A DNA stretch of 8,471 nt from Chloroflexota bacterium (GTDB lineage Bacteria > Chloroflexota > Anaerolineae > Anaerolineales > Villigracilaceae), in the NCBI GenBank assembly GCA_021823555.1, contig JAKANW010000090.1, forward strand, positions 1 through 8,471. The letters run 5' to 3'. This document shows, one piece after another, positions 1-6,585 of this stretch. The position numbers and the translations under genes were made by a program. Below the pieces are notes generated by a model, which was given only the letters and a program-made list of their open reading frames with translations, was not told the origin of the DNA and made no database searches. Every line of letters begins with the position of its first letter. The first letter of the stretch is position 1.

Positions 1-121
1 CGGCCGGCGGCGCGGCCGTAGCGGACGCTGCGGCGGCCGGTGCCGGCCCATCGCCCGTCGCCGCGCCGCAAGCGGTGCAGACGCGATGATCGGCGGCGAG
101 CGCGGCGCCGCAAGCGGTGCA
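1..121 (-). other. Fragment encoding a zinc ribbon plus Ala/Pro-rich linker, apparently from another gene
   Basis: Read on the minus strand from 121, in a different frame from the chromate transporter, the segment is open for 40 codons. It gives CTACG, nine residues (AALAADHRV), CTACG again, then a linker of almost only Ala, Pro, Thr and Gly. Two CxxCG knuckles with this spacing are the classic small zinc ribbon found at the ends of many bacterial proteins, often followed by such a linker. The segment is 99/120 GC, against 72/120 for the next 120 bases. In this frame a stop lies a few codons upstream (140-142), so the peptide has no start of its own here. I read it as part of an unrelated high-GC gene joined to the transporter. 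The owner protein cannot be identified. Confidence 0.5.
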
Positions 122-422
122 GAACCACCACGACTCCCATCATGAGAGCAGTGGGCGGCAGGATGGAACCGAGCAGGGCTGTCAGTACACCGGGGATTCC
201 ACCCGCTGCGAAGCCCACGAACATTGCCAGTTTCAAGGCTTCGCTGCCGGGCAGTACATTCGAGAAACCTACCGCCTCCACGAATTGGGATTCGGTCATG
301 ATCGCGCCGACAGCCTCCTTATACAATAAACCGATGGAAGCAGGCCCGGAAGGCGAGAGGATATTGACCTTGAGGAACATCCACAACAGGCGCAGCCATA
401 CGGAGAACTTCGACTGGTTCAT
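1..422 (-). CDS. chrA: Short chromate transporter (CHR family), second copy; 3' part replaced by foreign sequence and open to the window edge
   Basis: This is a membrane protein of the CHR family, which exports chromate or related oxyanions. Translation from the ATG at 422 gives about 100 residues of good CHR sequence, including LSPSGPASIGLLYKEAV, NVLPGSEALKLAMFVG, GGIPGVLTALLGSILPP and LHRLRR. It matches its upstream neighbour at 62 of 94 aligned positions. Short CHR proteins are usually about 170-190 residues, and the neighbour continues after LHRLRR with a normal membrane-protein sequence. Here the frame instead becomes an Arg-rich, implausible string from about position 105 down to 1, without a stop. 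The start overlaps the upstream stop as ATGA, and no Shine-Dalgarno sequence is visible, so translation is probably coupled. The genuine part is about 105-422. The C-terminus is missing, either through a chimeric join or a real rearrangement. Confidence 0.75.
   Translation of the reverse strand, partial: MNQSKFSVWLRLLWMFLKVNILSPSGPASIGLLYKEAVGAIMTESQFVEAVGFSNVLPGSEALKLAMFVGFAAGGIPGVLTALLGSILPPTALMMGVVVVLHRLRRRARRRSSRLHRLRRGDGRWAGTGRRSVRYGRAAG
63..123. repeat. 19-base exact direct repeat (63-81 and 105-123)
   Basis: The plus-strand 19-mer gcgccgcaagcggtgcaga occurs at 63-81 and again at 105-123, 42 bases apart. On the minus strand each copy covers a CTACG zinc knuckle. The 105-123 copy is also where the chromate-transporter frame encodes LHRLRR, a motif the intact neighbouring paralogue also has. 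The repeat therefore sits exactly at the boundary between plausible transporter and unrelated sequence. Confidence 0.85.
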
Positions 423-934
423 GAAAGGAAGAATACCCCGATCAGGCCGGCAATCAAAATGATGAAACGGGCGGGCGCTTCCAGGAACATGGCAACCAGG
501 CTGACCAAACCTATGACCCAGGCCTGCCAGCCTGTTGTTCCGCCATTTTCAAATATTTTCCAGGCAGTGAAGAGCATCAACACGGAAATGGCGGGGGTGA
601 GGCCCTCAATGAAATTGCTCACCCAGACCTCCCGCCGCAGGCGATGCAGGATCAAGGTAATCCCCAGGATGATAACGGTGGGCGGCAAAATGGAAGCGAG
701 CAGCGCAACCAGTCCACCGGGGATTCCGGCTACCGCATAGCCGACGTACATCGCCAGTTGCAACGCGTCGCTGCCGGGCAAAACGGAGGAGAGGCCGACG
801 GCCTGAACGAACTGGCCTTCCGTCACCATGCCTGGCACGGCTTCGTGATACAACAGGCCAACGGACGCAGGCCCTGAGGTGCTTAAAAGATTGACTTTGA
901 TGAAAGTCCAGAAAAGTTGAAGGAGAGTATCCAT
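419..934 (-). CDS. chrA: Short chromate transporter (CHR family), first copy, intact
   Basis: A 171-residue polytopic membrane protein of the CHR family, the half-size form that normally works as a pair of separately encoded domains to export chromate or related oxyanions. The sequence shows the CHR signature region (TSGPASVGLLYHEAV at about 19-33), the VLPGS motif with a following hydrophobic helix (about 51-55), GIPGGLVALLASILPP (about 70-85) and several C-terminal hydrophobic helices ending at FFLS. The length is normal for a short CHR protein. It starts 21 bases after the elp3 stop with only a weak GGTG upstream, and its TGA overlaps the ATG of the next transporter gene, so the pair is an operon tail. 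In typical short pairs the two partners are clearly diverged; here they are close paralogues. Family call is firm; substrate (chromate, sulfate or another anion) is inferred. Confidence 0.9.
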   Translation of the reverse strand: MDTLLQLFWTFIKVNLLSTSGPASVGLLYHEAVPGMVTEGQFVQAVGLSSVLPGSDALQLAMYVGYAVAGIPGGLVALLASILPPTVIILGITLILHRLRREVWVSNFIEGLTPAISVLMLFTAWKIFENGGTTGWQAWVIGLVSLVAMFLEAPARFIILIAGLIGVFFLS

Positions 935-955
935 GACACCGTGAAGGGATATGTC

Positions 956-2584
956 TTACCGAATGGTTTTGACGAGGTAATATTCCCCGCGCTCAAAGTC
1001 ACGGTCGAGATAATACTGACGCGTACCGACGGCCGAGATAACGGCCATGCGATGAAAGCCGCGCTCGCGCGCCAGGGACTCTGCTTCTACCAGCAAACGC
1101 GTGCCTAACCCGGCATGTTGTGCTGCACCGACTTGTTCCACACCGACCGGCAGGGATTGTCCATAGACGTGCACTTCGCGGATCAGGGCCGCGCCGTCCA
1201 GGTCGCTCATGCCTGTGGAGGGAGAACCTTGACCGGGCAGGGACAAGCGAATGAAACCGGCCAACCGGTCATCGGGAGTGACGAAGGAGAGGAAATGCTC
1301 CTCGGCCGCGCCCGCCCGGTAGGCCAAATCATCGAGGTGCAGCGAATCCGGGTGGACCGCTTCGCCGCGGATTTCGCGGCAACGTACACATTGGCAACGC
1401 GTCCCGCGCCGTTTCATCTCGTCGTGCACGTCCTGGCGCAGGCTGGTGCGGCGGTTGCCCTCGACAACGTTGTTGGACGGGATGTCGCGGATGATGCGGT
1501 TGACGCGGCAATAACGCGGGATGGTCGGTTTCACATCCGCGATCAGGTCAATCAATTCCTGGGTGCTGTAGGGATGGAATTCCCCGCGCTGCCAATATTC
1601 GTACAGCTCGGCGTTGGCCAGCAGTTGGTTGGGATAGATCTTGATCTCGTCCGGGCAGAAGTCATCCCACAGGCGGACGAAATCGGCGCGGTCTGATTCG
1701 GGAGTGGCGCCCAGCAGGTTGGGCATCCAGTGCAGGACGATCTTGAACCCTGCGGCTCGGAGCAATGCGACTGCTCTGCGGGTGGTCGCCACGTCATGTC
1801 CGCGTTTGTTGATCTCAAGAATGTGGTCATCCAGGCTTTGCGCGCCCATCTGCACTTTGGTCACGCCGAGATGGCGCAGCCAGCGCAGCTCATCGGGCGT
1901 GATCTCATCCGGCCGGGTCTCGATGACCAGTCCCACGTTCCGGTGAGAGGCGGTTTCGTTCAATTTGTGAGTCTCACCTAACCCCCCGTCCCCGCGGGGA
2001 AGAGGAACTGGGGGGATGGGTGCATTCATTGCATCGAAACAGCGCTGGACGAACCATTCCTGATAGTCGCGGCGATACGATGACCAGGTGCCGCCCAAGA
2101 TGAGCAGCTCGATCTTGTCGGTGGGATGCCCAACCGAGTCCAACGATTCAAGCCGCGATTTCACCTGCGCGTACGGATCGAAGTCATGTTCGAGGCCGCG
2201 CATCGCGCCGGGTTCATCCGGCAGGTAACTCTTGGGCATACGCACGTCGGTGGGGCAGAAGATGCACTTGCCGGGGCAGGGATATGGTTTGGTCAACACC
2301 GTGACGGTGGTCACGCCGGAAAGCGTTCGCACCGGCTTCATGCGGATGCGTTCGAGCAGGGCCGGGTCTTCCGGCCAGGCGCCCGCCGCGACGATTTCCT
2401 GGTAGGCGCCCACCAGCATGGACTTGCTCAGGTAGCCGCCATGCGGCAGGGGATAACTTCGCAGGGCGCGCATCACCTCGCGGCCGCTGCGGATGTCTTC
2501 CAGCACGCGGCGGGCGAGATCGAGCTTTTCGGGTGTCAACTGCTGGCGGTCGCGCCACTGTCGCTGGCGTTCGTTCAGGGTCAT
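956..2584 (-). CDS. elp3: Elp3 family tRNA uridine-34 carboxymethyl synthase (radical SAM + GNAT acetyltransferase)
   Basis: Elp3 uses a radical-SAM cluster and acetyl-CoA to put a carboxymethyl-type group on C5 of wobble uridine 34 in tRNA. Bacteria and archaea use Elp3 alone, without the rest of Elongator. The 542 residues fit: an N-terminal tRNA-binding part; the radical-SAM CxxxCxxC (Cys103, Cys107, Cys110, in PCPGKCIFCP); GLVIETRPDE (about 218-227); QMGAQSLDD; the late Cys-rich stretch RCQCVRCREIRGEA (about 396-409); IREVHVYG (about 468-475); and the GNAT acetyl-CoA loop QHAGLGTRLL with the terminal GTRQYYLDRDF. The ATG overlaps the cysH stop as ATGA and lacks a clear Shine-Dalgarno, suggesting translational coupling. 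Residues about 188-204 (Pro/Gly-rich, PVPLPRGDGG) are encoded by a palindromic repeat absent from the usual family sequence as I remember it. Catalytic motifs look intact. Confidence 0.95.
   Translation of the reverse strand: MTLNERQRQWRDRQQLTPEKLDLARRVLEDIRSGREVMRALRSYPLPHGGYLSKSMLVGAYQEIVAAGAWPEDPALLERIRMKPVRTLSGVTTVTVLTKPYPCPGKCIFCPTDVRMPKSYLPDEPGAMRGLEHDFDPYAQVKSRLESLDSVGHPTDKIELLILGGTWSSYRRDYQEWFVQRCFDAMNAPIPPVPLPRGDGGLGETHKLNETASHRNVGLVIETRPDEITPDELRWLRHLGVTKVQMGAQSLDDHILEINKRGHDVATTRRAVALLRAAGFKIVLHWMPNLLGATPESDRADFVRLWDDFCPDEIKIYPNQLLANAELYEYWQRGEFHPYSTQELIDLIADVKPTIPRYCRVNRIIRDIPSNNVVEGNRRTSLRQDVHDEMKRRGTRCQCVRCREIRGEAVHPDSLHLDDLAYRAGAAEEHFLSFVTPDDRLAGFIRLSLPGQGSPSTGMSDLDGAALIREVHVYGQSLPVGVEQVGAAQHAGLGTRLLVEAESLARERGFHRMAVISAVGTRQYYLDRDFERGEYYLVKTIR
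1975..2022. repeat. 48-base palindromic repeat inserted in frame within elp3
   Basis: Nested inverted repeats: a perfect 12-base palindrome tccccgcgggga at 1989-2000; six C (1982-1987) facing six G (2010-2015); and outer arms at 1975-1986 and 2011-2022 pairing at 10 of 12 positions. The segment is 48 bases, exactly 16 codons, and encodes Pro/Gly-rich residues about 188-204 of Elp3. It resembles REP-like interspersed palindromes common in Chloroflexota and cyanobacteria. No target duplication is visible. Confidence 0.7.
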
Positions 2585-3339
2585 TTGGTCAGCCCGTTCA
2601 ATTCAGGGTGGATCACAAAATCAGCCTGCGCTTCCGATAAACCTTTTTCAAACATACGGGTATGCAGACCGCATTCCGTCTTGCCGCGGCCGGCCCAGCG
2701 ACCAGCGCGCTCGTCCTGGTCCGCGCCGGCGGCGATCGTGCAGGGCGCGCAGCCCACGCTGCGATAACCTTTTTCGTAAAGCGGATGGGCAGGCAGGTTG
2801 TGTTCTTGGATATAAGCCTGCACATCCTGCTTCGTCCAATTCAGCAGCGGGTTGATCTTGAGCAGGCCATCCTTTTGCAATTCCAGGATTTTTGCGCCTG
2901 CCCGTTCGGGCGTCTGGTCGCGGCGGATGCCGCTGATCCAGGCTTTGACCTCGCGCATGGCTTTTTGCATGGGCATCACTTTATGGATGTAACAACACAG
3001 GTCGGGGTCTTCGAGCGGCAGGGTGCGCACGCGCTGGCGCACGAACACATCCCAGCGCGAGTCTCGGTACAGGTCCACCACGTTCAGCATCAATTTGTGA
3101 GCAATCTCCTCCCGGAACATCAACGATTCCCAGAAGTGATAGCCCGTGTCCAGGTAAAAGATAGGCAGGGCGCGCTGGATCTGGATCGCCATGTGCAGCA
3201 GCGGCATACTCTGCGTCTGGAACGAGGAACTCAGGGCGATCTCGGGCCAAAAGGTCTCCACCGCCCAGGTGATGATCTCCTGCGGCGTTTTGCGCTCGAA
3301 TTCCTGCGAAAATCGCTCGATTTCAGCGGCTGAAAGCAT
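2581..3339 (-). CDS. cysH: Phosphoadenylyl/adenylyl-sulfate reductase (CysH)
   Basis: CysH reduces activated sulfate (APS or PAPS) to sulfite in the cytoplasm, with thioredoxin or glutaredoxin as electron donor, during sulfate assimilation. The 252 residues are full length. Visible motifs are the nucleotide-binding region ALSSSFQTQSMPLLH (about 35-49), FYLDTGYHFWESL (about 61-73), WISGIRRDQTPERA (about 134-147), Cys115-Cys116, GYRSVGCAPCT (Cys197 and Cys200) and the catalytic tail ECGLH (Cys223). The CC...CxxC set ligates a [4Fe-4S] cluster in the APS-type enzymes, so APS is the more likely substrate. The ATG lies six bases from a perfect minus-strand TATAAT with no Shine-Dalgarno, suggesting a leaderless message. 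It heads the run cysH-elp3-chrA1-chrA2 and overlaps elp3 by four bases. A thiolation enzyme is a weaker alternative, because ECGLH is the reductase hallmark. Confidence 0.93.
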   Translation of the reverse strand: MLSAAEIERFSQEFERKTPQEIITWAVETFWPEIALSSSFQTQSMPLLHMAIQIQRALPIFYLDTGYHFWESLMFREEIAHKLMLNVVDLYRDSRWDVFVRQRVRTLPLEDPDLCCYIHKVMPMQKAMREVKAWISGIRRDQTPERAGAKILELQKDGLLKINPLLNWTKQDVQAYIQEHNLPAHPLYEKGYRSVGCAPCTIAAGADQDERAGRWAGRGKTECGLHTRMFEKGLSEAQADFVIHPELNGLTK

Positions 3340-3368
3340 GACGGGATTATACCGTTATAATTCCGCTT
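3340..3368. promoter_or_regulatory. Symmetric divergent promoter between cysH and the methyltransferase gene
   Basis: The 29-base gap contains ATTATA-CCGT-TATAAT (3346-3361), two perfect sigma-70 type -10 boxes pointing outward from a four-base centre. The plus-strand box (3356-3361) ends seven bases before the methyltransferase ATG; the minus-strand box (3351-3346) ends six bases before the cysH ATG. Transcription would start at or next to each ATG, so both messages are probably leaderless, in keeping with the absence of ribosome-binding sites. I see no good -35 hexamer at the usual spacing on either side. Confidence 0.65.
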
Positions 3369-4094
3369 ATGGATTCGGCCACCGCCTCCCGCCTGGTTGC
3401 CCTAAACCGCGAATTTTACGATCAGTTTGGCGCGTCCTTTTCGGCCACGCGCGAACGATCGCAGCCCGGCGTATTGCGGATTCTGAGAACCCTGCGCGGC
3501 GATGAGGCGATCCTTGACCTGGGATGCGGCAACGGGGAACTGGCACGCGAACTGGCGCGGCGCAGCCACCGCGGCCCGTATCTTGGCCTGGACTTCAGCC
3601 TGCCTCTGCTCCGAGCGGCCGAATCGCAGCCCGAAGGATTCTCGGCCACCTTTCGCGTCGTGGACTTGACTCAGTTATCAGTCATCAGTGACCAGTTATC
3701 AGTGACTGAACACTGGTCACTGATAATTGCTTTCGCTGTCCTGCATCACATCCCTGGCGAAGAACTACGCTTGAATTTGTTGAATACAGTTTCTGCCCTG
3801 CTTCCCGATGATGGACGCTTCATCCTTTCGAACTGGCAGTTCCTCAACAGCCCGCGGCTCAAGGCGCGCATCCAACCCTGGGACAGGATCGGTTTGAAGG
3901 ACTCCGACGTGGACGCGGGCGACTACCTGCTCGATTGGCGCCGCGATGGACGGGGCTTGCGTTACGTGCATCACTTCTCAGTGGAGGAATTGTCCGGGTT
4001 GGCCGGGCAGGTTGGGCTGCGCGTGAGCGAGTCGTTTGAGTCCGATGGGGATGGAGGAAAGCTTGGCTTGTATCAGGTTTGGAGAAAACTTTAA
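3369..4094 (+). CDS. Class I SAM-dependent methyltransferase, Trm9/ALKBH8-like (putative tRNA U34 carboxymethyl methyltransferase)
   Basis: A 241-residue cytoplasmic methyltransferase. Motif I is ILDLGCGNGE (about 48-57), followed by YLGLDFS (about 71-77) and AVLHHIPGEEL (about 123-133). The pattern recalls eukaryotic Trm9, which turns cm5U34 into mcm5U34: the start NREFYDQFGASFSATR resembles Trm9's VYNEIAPHFSQTR, and the C-terminal LRYVHHFSVEEL resembles YRYYHLYREGEL. I compare these from memory. Its divergent neighbour is elp3's operon, which makes the Trm9 substrate, so genomic context supports the role. Residues about 101-119 (LSVISDQLSV) come from an inserted palindromic repeat in a loop where family members vary. 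The ATG directly follows a TATAAT box, so the message is likely leaderless. Methyltransferase class is firm; the tRNA substrate is inferred. Confidence 0.85.
   Translation: MDSATASRLVALNREFYDQFGASFSATRERSQPGVLRILRTLRGDEAILDLGCGNGELARELARRSHRGPYLGLDFSLPLLRAAESQPEGFSATFRVVDLTQLSVISDQLSVTEHWSLIIAFAVLHHIPGEELRLNLLNTVSALLPDDGRFILSNWQFLNSPRLKARIQPWDRIGLKDSDVDAGDYLLDWRRDGRGLRYVHHFSVEELSGLAGQVGLRVSESFESDGDGGKLGLYQVWRKL
3668..3727. repeat. Interspersed palindromic repeat (ttatcagt type) inserted in frame in the methyltransferase gene
   Basis: The 13-mer atcagtgaccagt at 3684-3696 is matched by its exact reverse complement at 3712-3724, and ttatcagtga (3696-3705) by tcactgataa (3717-3726). The 11-mer cagttatcagt is directly repeated at 3672-3682 and 3693-3703, a 21-base step that yields QLSV twice in the protein. 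Repeats of this cagttatcagt type are widespread intergenic elements in several bacterial phyla and give the recurrent low-value peptide LSVISDQLSV when translated. Confidence 0.75.
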
Positions 4095-4116
4095 CGGAAA
4101 ATCCGCAGGGTTGTAA

Positions 4117-6585
4117 TTAAGTACTCACAGCCACTTGATTGCGCCCCTTGTGTTTGGCGATGTACATGGCTTGATCGGCTCTTGCTATTAATGTTTCAAA
4201 ATTGGGCGTGTTCTCGTCCTTCTTCGCTACCCCCAAACTGGCTGTTATATTCAATAATAATTTTTTATCGGGAATTGGAACTGGTTCAGATATTTTATTT
4301 CGTAGCCGCTCAGCTATTCGTAAAGCCATATCCAGTGCGGTTTCAGGCAGAAGAATGATGAACTCCTCGCCGCCATACCGTCCCACCAGGTCAATTTCTC
4401 GCACGGAAGTCTGGCACCGCCTCGCACATTCTGTGAGAATTCGATCACCCACTGAATGACCATAGGTATCATTGATTTGTTTGAAATGATCCAGGTCCAG
4501 CATGATACAGGAGAAAGAGCGCTGGAGTCGGGCCGAGCGTCCAAACTCGATTTTGCCCAACTGGAACAGGCTTCGACGGTTGTGCAGGTTGGTGAGGGGG
4601 TCAGTGATGGCCAGGCTTTGAACCTCCTGAAAGAGGCGTGCATTCTCCAGGGTAATCCCCACTTGTTTGGCGAAAGTGGATAGGATTGGCAGATCTTCCT
4701 TTTCCAAATTTTCTCCCCACAGCCAGAGAGCCGCCAACAACCGTTCCTCGAACACCAGCGGTAAATGGAAAAGCCGGGTCTGGGTCTCGACGTTAACGAT
4801 CTGGAGGAGTTTTGACGATATTCCCTTTAACTTGCTCGGAAACAAAATGTCTAACCTGTCCAAAGGGGTAGATATGATTGACGGCGTCGTGAGATTTTTG
4901 GCATTCAACAGGGTTTTTATGCTCTCGGCTGGGAACGAGAAAGAAGTGATCGGAAAACCCAGGTATTCTCTTAACTGCTCGGTGTGTTTTTTGGAGAGCA
5001 GGGTGTAATCCACGACAAATTCGTCTTTGCGTGGAATGTAAAATGCCAGGATGCTGATTATATTGAGTTTTTGGAATTCTTCTCCCAGCGTCTTAATTAC
5101 GTCGCTTACATTGGGCGTTTTCTCGATCTGGGTTGTGATATGGGCGAGAATACGGGTCAATTCATTGGAATGGGCCAGTTGGCTGAGCCATCGTCGCTCG
5201 GCTTCGGCTCTGCGAAGGTGTTCGATGGCAGTCGCCATTTGGCCAGCCAGCGTGATCAGCAAACGTTCGTCATCAATGGTGAAAGCATCGTTTTGAGCGC
5301 TTTCGGCGTTGATGACGCCCAATACATGTTCCCGTAATTTGATGGGTACACAGATCTCTGAATGGATGCGATCATCAACATTGATATAGTTTTGGATCTG
5401 GCGGACGTTGCCAATACGTTGTGATTGGCCTGTCCTGGCCACTTCTCCTGTGATGCCCTGGCCGAGGGATATATCAATCGTTTTCAACCTTTCGCGGTCA
5501 TTAAAACGATAGGATGGGTATGAGCGCAGGGTGTTATTTGTTTCATCGAGCATTAGGACGCCGAAATTATCAGGGAACAGGTTCTGCCCGATGATCTCTG
5601 TGACACGCTCGATCAATTCTTCCTCAGTTTCTGCCTCGGTCGAAGCGAGGGCCACTTCGTGCAGAGCGGTCAGCCGTTTCACCTGTTTATAGGCATCCTC
5701 GAGATACCGAACCTTCGTGAGAGCCAGGGCGATTTGCTGGGCAGCCATATTGGCGCGCTCGATCTGGCTCTGATCAAATTGGCGCACCTCGTTGTATCCC
5801 AGATAGAGGATTGCCAGTTTGCGACTCTGAATTGTAAGCGGCAGGCCAAGAATGGAACGGCTTGGAAAAAGATTGGCGATTTTTGGATTGATGTAAGGGG
5901 AGTTTTTTATATCCGGAAAGACCATGGGCTGCCCAGACTCAATCAAAGTAGATGCCAGGGTCTTTTCGCCTGCCTCGTATCTCAAGGATGGATAAATGTC
6001 GTCCATGGAGCCGTACGCGGCTGCGGGGAGAGGCACCTTGTTCACGTCATCCCAAAACGAGAAGAAACAGTCATCTGCTTCGAACAATTCCCCGATCTGC
6101 TTCACGAGCACTGCAAGCGCCGAGTCGAGGTTGTCTGCCTCAAGGGCCGTCCGCGTGATTTTGTTGAGCGTTTCCATGAAGGTGATGTACGTCTGACGCT
6201 CTATTTCCGTTTTTTTCAATCTTGAAATAACGTCAGCTCGTTCCCGATCCACTTCCCCCAATTTGCCCACGACCCACCCAACGATGATGAGCGCCAAGCC
6301 GCCCATGGCAGCGTCTGGATTAACGATCTGATTAGAAAGCGAATAACCCAGAAGCGCAGTAAGGATCACGGTCATGAGAAACGCAAGAACCCCCGATATC
6401 AAACCGTTCTTTGCGCCCAGGTACCAGCCTGAAACAGCCACGGGGACAACGGCCAGGGCGGCGATCCCCGTGCCCATGCGGTTATGCAGCAAAATGAGCG
6501 ACAGTGCATATATCGCATATACAGTGAAAACAACGATGCGGACCGTAGCTTTTGAGCTTGGGTAAAAGATACCTTGAAGGTCCAT
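4117..6585 (-). CDS. Membrane-anchored multi-GAF diguanylate cyclase (GGDEF)
   Basis: An 822-residue signalling protein predicted to make c-di-GMP from two GTP. About four membrane segments lie within residues 15-108, then a short coiled linker (about 111-140). GAF-like domains follow at about 145-290, 315-457 and 480-650, the third being the most divergent. The GGDEF domain is at about 656-820, starting with the usual TDPLTNLHNRR. Active-site features are present: LDLDHFKQINDTYGH with Asp697 and Asp706, and the signature GGEEF (738-742). An RxxD inhibitory site (Arg729-Asp732) sits the canonical five residues upstream, so product inhibition is likely retained. No EAL domain follows. The gene is more AT-rich than its neighbours, e.g. 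26/60 GC at 4201-4260. No strong Shine-Dalgarno is seen. A TACAAT (6611-6606) and a palindrome (6633-6649) upstream may form its promoter and operator. GAF ligands are unknown. Confidence 0.93.
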   Translation of the reverse strand: MDLQGIFYPSSKATVRIVVFTVYAIYALSLILLHNRMGTGIAALAVVPVAVSGWYLGAKNGLISGVLAFLMTVILTALLGYSLSNQIVNPDAAMGGLALIIVGWVVGKLGEVDRERADVISRLKKTEIERQTYITFMETLNKITRTALEADNLDSALAVLVKQIGELFEADDCFFSFWDDVNKVPLPAAAYGSMDDIYPSLRYEAGEKTLASTLIESGQPMVFPDIKNSPYINPKIANLFPSRSILGLPLTIQSRKLAILYLGYNEVRQFDQSQIERANMAAQQIALALTKVRYLEDAYKQVKRLTALHEVALASTEAETEEELIERVTEIIGQNLFPDNFGVLMLDETNNTLRSYPSYRFNDRERLKTIDISLGQGITGEVARTGQSQRIGNVRQIQNYINVDDRIHSEICVPIKLREHVLGVINAESAQNDAFTIDDERLLITLAGQMATAIEHLRRAEAERRWLSQLAHSNELTRILAHITTQIEKTPNVSDVIKTLGEEFQKLNIISILAFYIPRKDEFVVDYTLLSKKHTEQLREYLGFPITSFSFPAESIKTLLNAKNLTTPSIISTPLDRLDILFPSKLKGISSKLLQIVNVETQTRLFHLPLVFEERLLAALWLWGENLEKEDLPILSTFAKQVGITLENARLFQEVQSLAITDPLTNLHNRRSLFQLGKIEFGRSARLQRSFSCIMLDLDHFKQINDTYGHSVGDRILTECARRCQTSVREIDLVGRYGGEEFIILLPETALDMALRIAERLRNKISEPVPIPDKKLLLNITASLGVAKKDENTPNFETLIARADQAMYIAKHKGRNQVAVST

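Noticed and set aside
1115..1696. Plus-strand open frame of 193 codons
   Set aside because: It lies opposite elp3, has no family-like sequence, and is explained by high-GC codon bias on the other strand.
2126..3333. Two long plus-strand open frames (2126-2767 and 2662-3333)
   Set aside because: Both are antisense to elp3 and cysH, whose catalytic motifs are certain; the plus-strand products show no recognisable domain.
4095..4116. Possible bidirectional terminator between the convergent methyltransferase and GGDEF genes
   Set aside because: The 22-base gap has no stem of useful length and no T-run, so no intrinsic terminator can be supported.
5659..6225. Plus-strand open frame of 188 codons
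   Set aside because: It is antisense to the GAF region of the GGDEF gene and reads as a shadow without motifs.
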